DNA of 36,496 nt, from contig JAESPR010000123.1 in the NCBI GenBank assembly GCA_016765685.1, positions 1 through 36,496 of the forward strand. Direction: 5' to 3'. This DNA is from Colwellia sp. GTDB lineage: Bacteria > Pseudomonadota > Gammaproteobacteria > Enterobacterales > Alteromonadaceae. The translations under genes and the position numbers were made by a program. Below are positions 1-8,049 of the stretch, one piece after another. Within the stretch, counting starts at the first letter, position 1; each line of letters starts with the position of its first letter. The notes under the pieces are model-generated. The model was not told where the DNA came from. It was given only the letters and a program-made list of their open reading frames with translations, and ran no database searches.

Positions 1-2045
1 ATGGTTATTTTAAAAGATAATTGTTCAGTAACCTGCGCTTCACTATGTAAATCGATAATAAAATAGCTATCAATAGTAGTGCGTTGATTTTGGCTGCCGG
101 CAATTAAATTGTTTCCTGTGGTCTCGCTTATCCAGCGAACTGTTGGGCTAATAATGTACTTGTTTTGATAACTATAGCTTAAACCGGTTTTAACCTTATA
201 GTGAGCTATCATGGGTAAGTCTGTATCAATAGCTTGCTCGGTTAATTCACCTTCAATATAGGATAACGCTAACCAGTAATCGACAGTTGAGTTTTCATAA
301 ACAAAATTTAGGTTAGTAGAAATATCAATACCGTAAGTTGCCGATTCCCCTACATTTTTAAATGAGTTCGTTTTATTTAAAAAGGCGCCGTCTATAGCTT
401 GTTTAGCAATGGCATCATTAGTGATCAAAATTACATTATCTATATGATTATAAAAAGGTGCAAATTTTATTTTGCTACTTGAATTAAACCAATGTTCATA
501 ATTTAGCTCTAGGCTTTTAAGTGTTTCTGGTTTTAGCTCAGCATTGGGGACTCGAAAGGGAGCAAAAGGGCTACTTAGCCATTCTCCTTGTTCATTTTGC
601 TGACCGGTAAAACTGCCAAAGCTATTAAAGGCCAAATTAGGGGGCGGTGCTAAAAATGAATGAGCGTACATAATTTTGAAAATATTATATTCATTAGCTT
701 GATAAATAGTGGTTAATCTAGGGTTTATGGTATCGCCATAGAGGGTATGGTGATCATAACGTATACCACTGACTTGCCGCCACTGTTCATTTATCTGCCA
801 GTTGTCTTGAATATAAATACCAATGTTTTCATCTCTTTGTTGAAAAAATGTGATGGGTAATTCAGTGTTAGGGTAAAAAAGACTTTGTTCATCCGGTTTT
901 TCTTCAACCTCATAGGGGGCGGGTAAGTTTGGGCTACGTGGAATAATATCAAAGTAATCATAAACCAAACCACCCGACAGTAGATGTGCTTGGTTAAATT
1001 GATAGGTAAAGTCTTGATTTAAACTATAACGCGCTGTACGACCATATTTATATTGCTTAGTAAAACTAGTAAATAAATTATTAAAATTACTGCCATTACC
1101 CAAAGTAAACAATTGATAAGTAAACAATGTCTTAGCATGTAAAGCGGAAGTTAAATCATAGTCAAAATTGGCATAAATAGTGGTTGAACTCTCTTCCATG
1201 AAGCTCTGTTGAAAAGTTGAAAAGCTAGGTTTGGCGGTAAAGTCTGAAGAGTATGTGATTTTTGAGTGAAAAACGCCTACGCTGAAATGTTTATTCATTT
1301 TAGCATCAGCAAAAAATTGATATTCGTTAGTATTTTTAAAATCATAATTTTGTGATGAATCACCATACAATTCAGGGTAATCATCAGTAAAATCAAAGTC
1401 TTGACTGTAGTATCCTTGTAAACCTAAATTGATATATATGCCATTATCGAAAAGGTTGCTGTAGAGTATGCTGCCATTTAGATAATTGCTATCACCGACA
1501 GAAATTGTAATATTAGAATGGTCTTTATCTTGTGCGTCAAAAGTAATGATATTAATTACCCCTGAAAAGGCATCTGCACCATAACTAACAGCAGCGGGGC
1601 CAATTAGTACCTCTACTCGTTTAGCTAAATATAACGGGTAGTTTTCTGATATTGCATTGATTTCACCTGCAGGCGTTGAAATACGAATACCATCCCTTAA
1701 TATTATGAATTTATTGTTGTTTTTTGCGCCGCGCAGTGTAACAACGTTATAGTTACCTATTATCGAAAACTCTTGAATATCAACTCCGGGTAGGTTTTTT
1801 AATAAATCGGCAATATTTTTATACCCACGGTCATTAATTTGTTTAGCCGTTATAACATGAATATTAGCCGGAGAATCGACGCTTTTTTCTAGATATTTCG
1901 ATGAGGTAATGACTTTAGTATTGAGTAAGTCCTCAAGAGATAAGTTGAGAAGGTCGGCAGGTTCATCAGGCGTAGCATGCACGAATTGAATAGTAGCAAG
2001 GTTAGTTAGGACGATAAAACTAAGGGAAAAACATTTATTTTTCAA
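1..2045 (-). CDS. TonB-dependent outer-membrane receptor, C-terminus cut by window edge
   Basis: The frame is open from a TTG start at 2045 to the window edge, giving 681 codons without a stop. The TTG start gives a convincing signal peptide (MKNKCFSLSFIVLTNLA...FVHA), and a weak GAG lies 8 nt upstream. After it comes a plug domain: LSLEDLLNTKVITSSKYLE, then SPANIHVITAKQINDRGYKN, LKNLPGVDIQEF, VTLRGAKNNNKF, and RVEVLIGPAAVSYGADAFSG followed by VINIITF. This is the classic TonB-receptor plug of the colicin-receptor/BtuB-like type. The rest is aromatic-rich beta-barrel sequence. Near the edge, TTIDSYFIIDLHSEAQVTEQ resembles the penultimate strands, so perhaps only a few dozen residues are missing. 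The receptor should import a scarce ligand across the outer membrane using TonB energy; the ligand cannot be deduced. It diverges from the M28 peptidase, and a peptide-uptake link is possible but unproven. Confidence 0.9.
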   Translation of the reverse strand, partial: MKNKCFSLSFIVLTNLATIQFVHATPDEPADLLNLSLEDLLNTKVITSSKYLEKSVDSPANIHVITAKQINDRGYKNIADLLKNLPGVDIQEFSIIGNYNVVTLRGAKNNNKFIILRDGIRISTPAGEINAISENYPLYLAKRVEVLIGPAAVSYGADAFSGVINIITFDAQDKDHSNITISVGDSNYLNGSILYSNLFDNGIYINLGLQGYYSQDFDFTDDYPELYGDSSQNYDFKNTNEYQFFADAKMNKHFSVGVFHSKITYSSDFTAKPSFSTFQQSFMEESSTTIYANFDYDLTSALHAKTLFTYQLFTLGNGSNFNNLFTSFTKQYKYGRTARYSLNQDFTYQFNQAHLLSGGLVYDYFDIIPRSPNLPAPYEVEEKPDEQSLFYPNTELPITFFQQRDENIGIYIQDNWQINEQWRQVSGIRYDHHTLYGDTINPRLTTIYQANEYNIFKIMYAHSFLAPPPNLAFNSFGSFTGQQNEQGEWLSSPFAPFRVPNAELKPETLKSLELNYEHWFNSSSKIKFAPFYNHIDNVILITNDAIAKQAIDGAFLNKTNSFKNVGESATYGIDISTNLNFVYENSTVDYWLALSYIEGELTEQAIDTDLPMIAHYKVKTGLSYSYQNKYIISPTVRWISETTGNNLIAGSQNQRTTIDSYFIIDLHSEAQVTEQLSFKIT

Positions 2046-2146
2046 TGGTTATACTCAATAAAGTGTTGTAATTATTTGTATACATTGAGTCTAGTAAAAC
2101 TAAAGTTAAGTGCAAGTAAATCTACCTAACTATTGCCATATTTGTT

Positions 2147-2164
2147 TATAATGATTTCATCATT
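2147..2164 (+). promoter_or_regulatory. Candidate -10 box and overlapping dyad before the M28 peptidase
   Basis: A TATAAT hexamer (2147-2152) lies 33 bp before the peptidase ATG. Its 3' half overlaps the inverted repeat AATGAT-TTC-ATCATT (2150-2164). No good -35 box is visible. The dyad could be an operator. It resembles a Fur half-site pair, but the spacing is wrong for a classical Fur box. Confidence 0.3.
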
Positions 2165-2185
2165 CCTAAGCAAAGAATAAAAACA

Positions 2186-3835
2186 ATGAAAAAACTAATC
2201 GCTTTAACCCTGCTTGCCTCTACTGTATTAAGTGGTTGCGGCACTAAAAATGTCATTCAAAAAAATACCGCGGCAGATGTATCAGCTAGCTACAACAGTA
2301 TTAATAAAGAACAGCTTATTGAACATATTAAAGTGCTTGCCTCTGATGAGTTTGGTGGTCGTGCCCCGTCAAGTGCGGGTGAAAAGCTAACCCTTGATTA
2401 TTTAACCGAGCAATTTAGCGCTATTGGCTTTAAACCCGGTAATGGTGACAGCTTTTTACAAGCAGTACCTTTAATTTCAATTGAAGCTGCCAGTGATATG
2501 GTGCTAACCATTGATGGTAAAGACTATCAATATGGCAGTGATATGGTATTGGGTAGTAGTCGCATCAGTGAGTTTGAGCAACTTAAAGATTCAGAGCTTG
2601 TTTTTGTGGGTTATGGTGTTGTTGCACCAGAATATAAGTGGAATGACTATAAAGATCTCGATGTAAAAGGTAAAACCGTGGTTATTTTGGTTAATGATCC
2701 CGGCTTTGCTACGCAAAACCCTGATTTGTTTACCGGTAATGCCATGACTTATTATGGCCGTTGGACTTATAAGTTTGAAGAAGCGAGTCGTCAAGGCGCA
2801 CAAGGCGCTATCATTATTCATGAAACAGCGCCTGCATCTTACGGTTGGGATGTGGTTAAAAATTCATGGTCTGGGCCACAATTTGGTTTTCAACGTGACG
2901 ATTTAAATAAAAACCGAGTGGCGGTTGAAGGTTGGATTAATAGCGATGTGGCAACAGAGTTGTTTAGCAAAGCAGGCTTAGATTTCACTGACATGAAAAA
3001 ACAAGCTGCGGCAGGAAGTTTTAATCTTGATATGGGTAAGTTAACGGCCTCAGTTACGGTGAAAAACACCATTAAAAAATCAATATCTTATAACTTTATT
3101 GCTACGCTACCGGGAAAGGATTTATCTAGTAGTACCAGTGCTGATGAGCACATTCTCTATACAGCGCATTGGGATCACTTGGGCACAGATTTAACTAAAG
3201 AAGGTGATCAAATTTATAATGGAGCCCATGATAATGCTACCGGTACTGCTGCGTTAATTGAAGTGGCAGAAGCTTTTGCTAAACTGTCACAACCGCTTGA
3301 TCGTTCAATAACTTTTCTAGCAGTAACCGCAGAAGAGCAGGGCTTACTTGGCTCTAAATATTACGCAGCTAACCCTATTGTTCCTACGGCAAAAACGGTT
3401 GCCAATATTAATATGGATGCCCTTAATGTTAACGGTAAAAGTAAAGATGTGGCTGTTTATGGCTTAGGTCAGTCTGAGTTAGATGGCTACCTAACCACCG
3501 CAGCGTTAAAACAAAAGCGTACTATTTCTGGCGACCCAAGACCTGCTGCGGGAATTTATTATCGCTCTGATCATTTTGCTTTTGCCAATGTAGGTATTCC
3601 TGCTTTATATGCTAAAGGTGGTAAAATCCCCGCTGATGAGGCTACTGCCGCGTTAAGAAAAAAATTAGACCCTATTATAGGTAAGTGTTATCACGGATTG
3701 TGTGATGAATATAGAGATGATTGGGATTTAACCGGCGCCGTTGAAGACATGCAGTTATTCTTTGAAATAGGCTTTGAATTATCTAATGAAAATGTTTGGC
3801 CACAGTGGAGTAAAACCTCCGAATTTAAGCGTTAA
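2186..3835 (+). CDS. M28-family zinc metallopeptidase lipoprotein with PA domain
   Basis: This 549-residue exported lipoprotein has signal sequence MKKLIALTLLASTVLSGC with lipobox LSGC (Cys18). A protease-associated domain insert spans roughly 130-300 (VFVGYGVVAPEYKWNDY, VILVNDPGF). The M28 catalytic core follows. The predicted zinc ligands are His328 (TAHWDHLG), Asp349 (GAHDNATG), Glu384 (AEEQGLLGS), Asp411 (INMDALN) and His463 (YRSDHFAF), with general base Glu383. All co-catalytic residues are present, so it should be an active aminopeptidase or carboxypeptidase anchored in the envelope and digesting peptides outside the cytoplasm. The C-terminal CYHGLCDEYRDDWDL is, as I recall, a feature of this M28 subgroup. 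It diverges from a TonB receptor and converges on asnB. The 3' end carries a short tandem duplication spanning the stop codon. Confidence 0.93.
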   Translation: MKKLIALTLLASTVLSGCGTKNVIQKNTAADVSASYNSINKEQLIEHIKVLASDEFGGRAPSSAGEKLTLDYLTEQFSAIGFKPGNGDSFLQAVPLISIEAASDMVLTIDGKDYQYGSDMVLGSSRISEFEQLKDSELVFVGYGVVAPEYKWNDYKDLDVKGKTVVILVNDPGFATQNPDLFTGNAMTYYGRWTYKFEEASRQGAQGAIIIHETAPASYGWDVVKNSWSGPQFGFQRDDLNKNRVAVEGWINSDVATELFSKAGLDFTDMKKQAAAGSFNLDMGKLTASVTVKNTIKKSISYNFIATLPGKDLSSSTSADEHILYTAHWDHLGTDLTKEGDQIYNGAHDNATGTAALIEVAEAFAKLSQPLDRSITFLAVTAEEQGLLGSKYYAANPIVPTAKTVANINMDALNVNGKSKDVAVYGLGQSELDGYLTTAALKQKRTISGDPRPAAGIYYRSDHFAFANVGIPALYAKGGKIPADEATAALRKKLDPIIGKCYHGLCDEYRDDWDLTGAVEDMQLFFEIGFELSNENVWPQWSKTSEFKR

Positions 3836-3861
3836 TCTAAGCGTGAATTTAAGCGTTAATC
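3821..3861. repeat. Stop-codon-spanning direct repeat (17 bp, period 24)
   Basis: GAATTTAAGCGTTAATC occurs at 3821-3837 and again at 3845-3861. The first copy contains the last codons and TAA of the M28 peptidase. With a 24-bp period, the second copy repeats the same ending (EFKR-stop) in the same frame downstream. This looks like replication slippage at the gene end. Confidence 0.85.
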
Positions 3862-3880
3862 GTTAACAGTACACCTATAA

Positions 3881-3915
3881 AAAAGCCGCGAGTAAGTTTA
3901 TTACTCGCGGCTTTT
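3881..3915. terminator. Bidirectional rho-independent terminator
   Basis: A perfect 15-bp inverted repeat AAAAGCCGCGAGTAA (3881-3895) / TTACTCGCGGCTTTT (3901-3915) has a 5-nt loop, a GC-rich core and A/T tracts on both sides. It sits between the convergent M28 peptidase (+) and asnB (-) and should terminate both. Confidence 0.93.
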
Positions 3916-3957
3916 CTTTGTGCTGAACAGTAAAACACATGCAACGTTTAGCTGATA

Positions 3958-5622
3958 TTAATAACTCTCGTTATGAACGCTTAACACAGCACGACCCGAT
4001 GGATCGGCATTGTTTTGAAAACTTTCATCCCACGCTAGCGCTTCTTCTGTGCTACAAGCAACTGACTTACCGCCAATAACACAATCTGCCGCTGAGGCTA
4101 ATGGATATTTCGCTTCAAAAACAGAGCGATAAAAGTAAGCTTCTTTGCTGTCAGGGGTGTTTACTGGAAACCTATGGCTAGCACTTTCAAGCTGTAGATC
4201 AGTTACTTGCGTTTCAACATGGGCTTTTAAACCGTCAATCCAAGAATAACCAACACCATCGGAAAATTGCTCTTTTTGACGCCATAAAATTTCTTTGGGT
4301 AAATAACCTTCAAAAGATTCGCGTAAAATGGCTTTTTCCATTTTTCCGTTGCCACACATTTTATCCTCAGGGTTAATGCGCATGGCAACATCCATAAAGT
4401 TTTTGTCTAAAAACGGTACACGGGCTTCAATGCCCCAAGCAGACATTGACTTGTTAGCGCGTAAGCAATCAAACTTATGTAGTCGATCAAGCTTACGGTT
4501 TAACTCTTCATGGAACTCTTGAGCATTAGGTGCTTTATGAAAATATAAATAACCGCCAAAAATTTCATCCGCACCTTCGCCACTAAGCACCATTTTAATT
4601 CCCATGGCTTTAATTTTACGTGCCATTAAGTACATGGGAGTAGAAGCGCGAATAGTGGTTACATCATAGGTTTCTAAATGATAGATAACTTCTTTTAAAG
4701 CATCAATACCTTCTTGTTCGGTAAAAATAACGCTGTGATGAATGGTGCCAATGCTTTCTGCAACGGTTTTCGCAGCAATTAAATCGGGAGAGCCTGCTAA
4801 ACCACAGGCAAAAGAGTGTACTTTAGGCCACCAAGCTTCACTTAAGTCATTTTCTTCAATACGACGTGCGGCAAATTTTTGCGTGATGGCTGAAATTAAA
4901 GACGAATCTAAACCACCAGAAAGCAATACGCCATAAGGTACATCGGTCATTAAATGACTTTTTACTGACTCTTCTAACGCTTCACGAATTTTTGTGGTGC
5001 TGGTAGTATTGTCTTTTATCGCGCCGTATTGTTGCCAGTTACGTTTATAATAACGTTGCAATTCACCAACGCGACTATCTAAAATATGTCCGGGCGGAAA
5101 CTCAGCTACCGTTTTACAAATGGGCATCAACGCTTTCATTTCTGAGGCAACGTAAAAGTTACCATCACCATCATAACCAGTATAAAGTGGAATAATACCC
5201 ATATGATCACGGGCAATTAAATACGAGTTATTGGTTTCATCATAGAGTATGAATGCAAACATACCTTGTAGTTTATCAACAAAATCAACACCATGTTCTT
5301 TATATAAAGGCAAAATAACTTCACAGTCAGACGCCGTTTGAAATTCATAATCAACCGATAAAGCACTAGCTAATGCTTTGTGGTTATATATTTCACCATT
5401 AACCGCTAATATGTGGGTTTTATTCTCATTATAAAGGGGTTGAGCACCATGTTCAGTATCAACAATGGACAAACGTTCATGTACTAAAATGGCATTGTCA
5501 TTGTTGTAAATGCCTGACCAGTCGGGGCCACGGTGACGTAAAAGGCGAGAATATTCTAAAGCTTTCGGACGAAGTGCTTGCGCACCTGTTTTTATATCTA
5601 ATATACCAAAGATCGAACACAT
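3958..5622 (-). CDS. asnB: Asparagine synthase (glutamine-hydrolysing), AsnB type
   Basis: The 554-residue protein has the same length as E. coli AsnB. It converts aspartate, glutamine and ATP to asparagine, glutamate, AMP and PPi in the cytosol. The N-terminal glutaminase domain (about 1-200) starts with the Ntn nucleophile Cys2 (MCSIFGI) and has RHRGPDWSG, Arg50, the glutamine-binding NGEIYNH (75-81) and Asp99. The C-terminal synthetase domain has the pyrophosphate loop LSGGLDSS (234-241) and the LSGEGADEIFGGY and EARVPFLDK motifs. The start is secure: ATG follows AAAGGAG about 10 nt upstream. It is monocistronic, bounded by the terminator at 3881-3915. A small hairpin lies in its leader (5652-5676). 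Confidence 0.97.
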   Translation of the reverse strand: MCSIFGILDIKTGAQALRPKALEYSRLLRHRGPDWSGIYNNDNAILVHERLSIVDTEHGAQPLYNENKTHILAVNGEIYNHKALASALSVDYEFQTASDCEVILPLYKEHGVDFVDKLQGMFAFILYDETNNSYLIARDHMGIIPLYTGYDGDGNFYVASEMKALMPICKTVAEFPPGHILDSRVGELQRYYKRNWQQYGAIKDNTTSTTKIREALEESVKSHLMTDVPYGVLLSGGLDSSLISAITQKFAARRIEENDLSEAWWPKVHSFACGLAGSPDLIAAKTVAESIGTIHHSVIFTEQEGIDALKEVIYHLETYDVTTIRASTPMYLMARKIKAMGIKMVLSGEGADEIFGGYLYFHKAPNAQEFHEELNRKLDRLHKFDCLRANKSMSAWGIEARVPFLDKNFMDVAMRINPEDKMCGNGKMEKAILRESFEGYLPKEILWRQKEQFSDGVGYSWIDGLKAHVETQVTDLQLESASHRFPVNTPDSKEAYFYRSVFEAKYPLASAADCVIGGKSVACSTEEALAWDESFQNNADPSGRAVLSVHNESY

Positions 5623-5951
5623 TGAAGCGCTACTCCTTTAAGTTAATAGTAATACCTGTCTTTAACAAGAAGGTATAAATCAAATTGTGAGTTTTCTTGT
5701 ACATTTTTCTAAGTAACGAAATAGTGCAACAGCACTAATTACTAAAAGACACTTTGCCAGTTTGATAATAAAAAGCAACTAAAATATTTATTGCTGTTAA
5801 ATTTAATGGTTATAAGGAGCATTTAAAACCTTATTTATCGTTCATTAGATTAAAACTATAGTTTCTTAAGGATTCGTTAAGTATTCAATTTTAAAATATG
5901 TTTTAATCTATTCCTGTTTCAATTTATTCACTTAATTTTCGGTAGGTTACT
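5623..5951. other. 329-bp AT-rich divergent intergenic region
   Basis: This gap separates divergent asnB and the thioredoxin gene and must hold both promoters. It is very AT-rich, and I see no convincing open frame or RNA gene. The only clear structure is the asnB leader hairpin at 5652-5676. Confidence 0.6.
5652..5676 (-). promoter_or_regulatory. Hairpin in asnB leader
   Basis: ATACCT(G)TCTT pairs with AAGAAGGTAT around a TAAC loop. The stem is 10 bp with one bulged base and lies 30-54 nt upstream of the asnB ATG, just above its ribosome-binding site. It may affect leader stability or translation. No T-tract follows, so it is not an obvious attenuator. Confidence 0.3.
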
Positions 5952-6437
5952 TTGCATTATTTAGTTAGAACACCCTTATTCTTGGTTTTATTATTCAGTC
6001 TATTTATTAGCTCTGACATGCAAGCTGAAACAACAATAACGAGTCGTCAAGCGTTAGAACAAACATTAGCACAGCATAAAGGAAAAGTTGTATATCTTGA
6101 TTTTTGGGCCTCATGGTGTGGACCTTGTCGCAAATCTTTTCCTTGGATGAACAAAATACAAGCAGAATATAAGTCGCAAGGTTTCAGTGTCATCAGTATC
6201 AATTTAGATGCTAACAGAGCATTAGCAGAAAAGTTTCTGGTAGAAACGCCCGCTGTTTTTCCGGTTATTTATGATCCTAAAGGTAAACTGGCTAAACATT
6301 TTAAAATAAAAGGTATGCCAAGCAGTATGTTGATTGGGCGTGATGGTGAAATTAAATTTAGGCATGCAGGTTTTTTTATTAATAGAATTCCTCAATACCA
6401 ACAAGAAATTGAATTGTTGTTAGCAGAAATAAAATAA
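5952..6437 (+). CDS. TlpA-like periplasmic thioredoxin-fold protein
   Basis: This 161-residue exported thiol-disulfide protein has an N-terminal hydrophobic segment (PLFLVLLFSLFISS) that is a signal peptide or membrane anchor. The thioredoxin/AhpC-TSA fold follows, with active site WASWCGPCRK (Cys about 56 and 59) and the cis-proline loop MPSSMLIGRDGEI. The start is TTG at 5952, preceded by GGTAGG about 5 nt upstream; the next ATG would remove the signal sequence. It is the first gene of a four-gene same-strand cluster with DUF4266, DUF3570 and ApbE genes. The context suggests it keeps the cysteines of an envelope partner reduced or correctly paired, perhaps those of the Gly/Cys-tailed lipoprotein next door. 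That role is inference. Confidence 0.88.
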   Translation: MHYLVRTPLFLVLLFSLFISSDMQAETTITSRQALEQTLAQHKGKVVYLDFWASWCGPCRKSFPWMNKIQAEYKSQGFSVISINLDANRALAEKFLVETPAVFPVIYDPKGKLAKHFKIKGMPSSMLIGRDGEIKFRHAGFFINRIPQYQQEIELLLAEIK

Positions 6438-6465
6438 GTAAGCAGAAATAAAATAAGTAAGCAGA
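6422..6465. repeat. 19-bp tandem duplication across a stop codon
   Basis: AGCAGAAATAAAATAAGTA is repeated perfectly at 6422-6440 and 6441-6459, and a partial third copy (AGCAGAA) begins at 6460. The first copy contains the TAA of the thioredoxin gene. The 19-bp period is out of frame, so only the 3' untranslated spacer has been lengthened. Confidence 0.9.
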
Positions 6466-6472
6466 AGCTTTT

Positions 6473-6697
6473 ATGAAGATAAAATTAAAACGACTATTGT
6501 TAGTTCCTTTAATTGTTAGTGTGACAGGGTGCGCCAACCTTGGCGTTGAACCTTGGGAGCGAGACTTACTTGCTAAAAAAGAAATGGCATTAACCTCATC
6601 ACCTATTGATGCTACGTTTGACGATCATATTTATTTCAGTAAAGAAGCGTCAAGTGGTGGTAAAGGCTTTGGTGGCGGAGGTTGTGGGTGCAACTAG
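6473..6697 (+). CDS. DUF4266 small lipoprotein with Gly/Cys tail
   Basis: This 74-residue lipoprotein has signal sequence MKIKLKRLLLVPLIVSVTGC with lipobox VTGC (Cys20). The mature part contains the family signature VEPWERDLLAKKEMAL and HIYFSKEASSGGKG, and ends in GGGGCGCN with two cysteines. I recognise it as DUF4266. Its function is not established. The closely spaced cysteines could bind a metal, form a disulfide handled by the upstream thioredoxin, or be modified. The Gly-rich codons at its 3' end also supply the GGAGG ribosome-binding site (6677-6681) for the overlapping DUF3570 gene, so the two genes should be translationally coupled. Confidence 0.87.
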   Translation: MKIKLKRLLLVPLIVSVTGCANLGVEPWERDLLAKKEMALTSSPIDATFDDHIYFSKEASSGGKGFGGGGCGCN

Positions 6698-8031
6698 CTA
6701 AAAAACTCGGTTCTAAAAAGCCCAACCGTGAAAAAGTGAATGTGAAACTTGCCTTAACGGTTGCTGCCACCGCGCTTTTAGGAGCACCTTGTTTTGTTAA
6801 TGCGGCTGAAACCTCAGCACTTAATGCTTGGTCATTTGATACCGCAGTACTTTACTATGCTGAAGTTGATAGAGTAACCGCAACTGAAGCAATGTTAGGG
6901 GCAAGCAAAACATTCGATGATGGTAGCGTATTAAGCTTGAAATTCACGTTAGATGTTTTAACAGGAACCTCACCAAACGGTGCCGTTGCACAACCTACAA
7001 CGCAGACTTTTACCAGACCCTCAGGCAATGGTGAATATCAAACGCCCGCCAATAAAACACCTATCTATGACGGTTTTAGAGACAGGCGTGTACAATTTAA
7101 CGGCCAATGGACACAGCCATTAGCAGCTAATTATACGGTAAGTGGTGGTGTGCATATATCCAAAGAATATGATTATTTATCTTTAGGGGTAAATGGTAGT
7201 TTAGCTTATGAGTTTAATAATAAAAACTCTACCTTTTCAATAGGTAGTAGTTACTTTAAAGATACCTACAATCCTGTCGGCGGCATACCTAAACCGTTAA
7301 CAGTGATGATAACTGGCAGTGGCGATGAGGATGTTGACGACCCAACTCGCCTAGGCAAAGACGACACTAAATCGAGTGCTGACATTATGTTTGGTGTTAC
7401 CCAAGTGATTAATAGGCGACTGATCATGGCGTTTAATTATTCGTATGCCAAGGTAGGCGGTTATCTCAATGATCCTTATAAACGTTTAAGTCGCGTCAAT
7501 GCTAATGGTGAAGCCGTTGATTATGTTTATGAGTCTCGACCTGACTCACGCGAAAAACAAAGTGTCTTTACCCAAGCTAAATATAATTTGGGTGGTGCTT
7601 TACTAAAAAACACCATGTTAAATAATACCGTATTAGATATTTCTTATCGCTATATGTGGGACGATTGGCAAATAAATTCACATACTATTGATAGTCGCTT
7701 TTATATCCCTATTGGCATTAACAGTTACTTAGAACCACACTTTCGAGTTTATCAGCAATCAGCAGCTAAATTTTATCAACCTTTTTTAAATGAGCCCGAT
7801 AGCTTGCCTACTTACGCTAGTGCTGATTTACGTATTGGTGAAATGACCGCCTATACCCTAGGTTTAAAATACGGCACTTTTGTTAATGGTGGTGATGAAC
7901 TATCGTTTCGGTTGGAATATTATACTCAAAGGCTAACCAATGCAGGTTTTAATGAACCAGGAATATTATCAAGGCAAGCGCTATACGAAAGCGTTAATGC
8001 GATTATTGCTCAAGTAACGTATTCATTTTAA
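6688..8031 (+). CDS. DUF3570 outer-membrane beta-barrel protein
   Basis: I chose the GTG start at 6688 because GGAGG lies 6 nt upstream. It overlaps the DUF4266 stop by 10 nt, and the product is 447 residues. A TTG at 6682 would overlap the Shine-Dalgarno sequence. After a positively charged stretch comes the signal segment VKLALTVAATALLGAPCFVN, cleaved near NAAETS. The mature protein is rich in alternating aromatic strands and ends in ...IIAQVTYSF, a typical C-terminal barrel strand with terminal Phe. The family hallmark TLDVLTGTSPNGA and TFTRPSG follow the first strands. I recognise it as DUF3570. The conserved DxxTGxS element resembles the ApbE flavinylation consensus, and an apbE gene lies immediately downstream. 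The molecular role is unknown. Confidence 0.87.
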   Translation: MQLAKKLGSKKPNREKVNVKLALTVAATALLGAPCFVNAAETSALNAWSFDTAVLYYAEVDRVTATEAMLGASKTFDDGSVLSLKFTLDVLTGTSPNGAVAQPTTQTFTRPSGNGEYQTPANKTPIYDGFRDRRVQFNGQWTQPLAANYTVSGGVHISKEYDYLSLGVNGSLAYEFNNKNSTFSIGSSYFKDTYNPVGGIPKPLTVMITGSGDEDVDDPTRLGKDDTKSSADIMFGVTQVINRRLIMAFNYSYAKVGGYLNDPYKRLSRVNANGEAVDYVYESRPDSREKQSVFTQAKYNLGGALLKNTMLNNTVLDISYRYMWDDWQINSHTIDSRFYIPIGINSYLEPHFRVYQQSAAKFYQPFLNEPDSLPTYASADLRIGEMTAYTLGLKYGTFVNGGDELSFRLEYYTQRLTNAGFNEPGILSRQALYESVNAIIAQVTYSF

Positions 8032-8049
8032 TTTGCTACCGGACTTATT

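Noticed and set aside
2150-2164. AATGAT-TTC-ATCATT as a Fur box for the divergent TonB receptor
   Set aside because: The half-sites resemble Fur, but the spacing is 3 nt instead of 1 and the site lies beside the peptidase start, not near the receptor start. It is left as a generic dyad.
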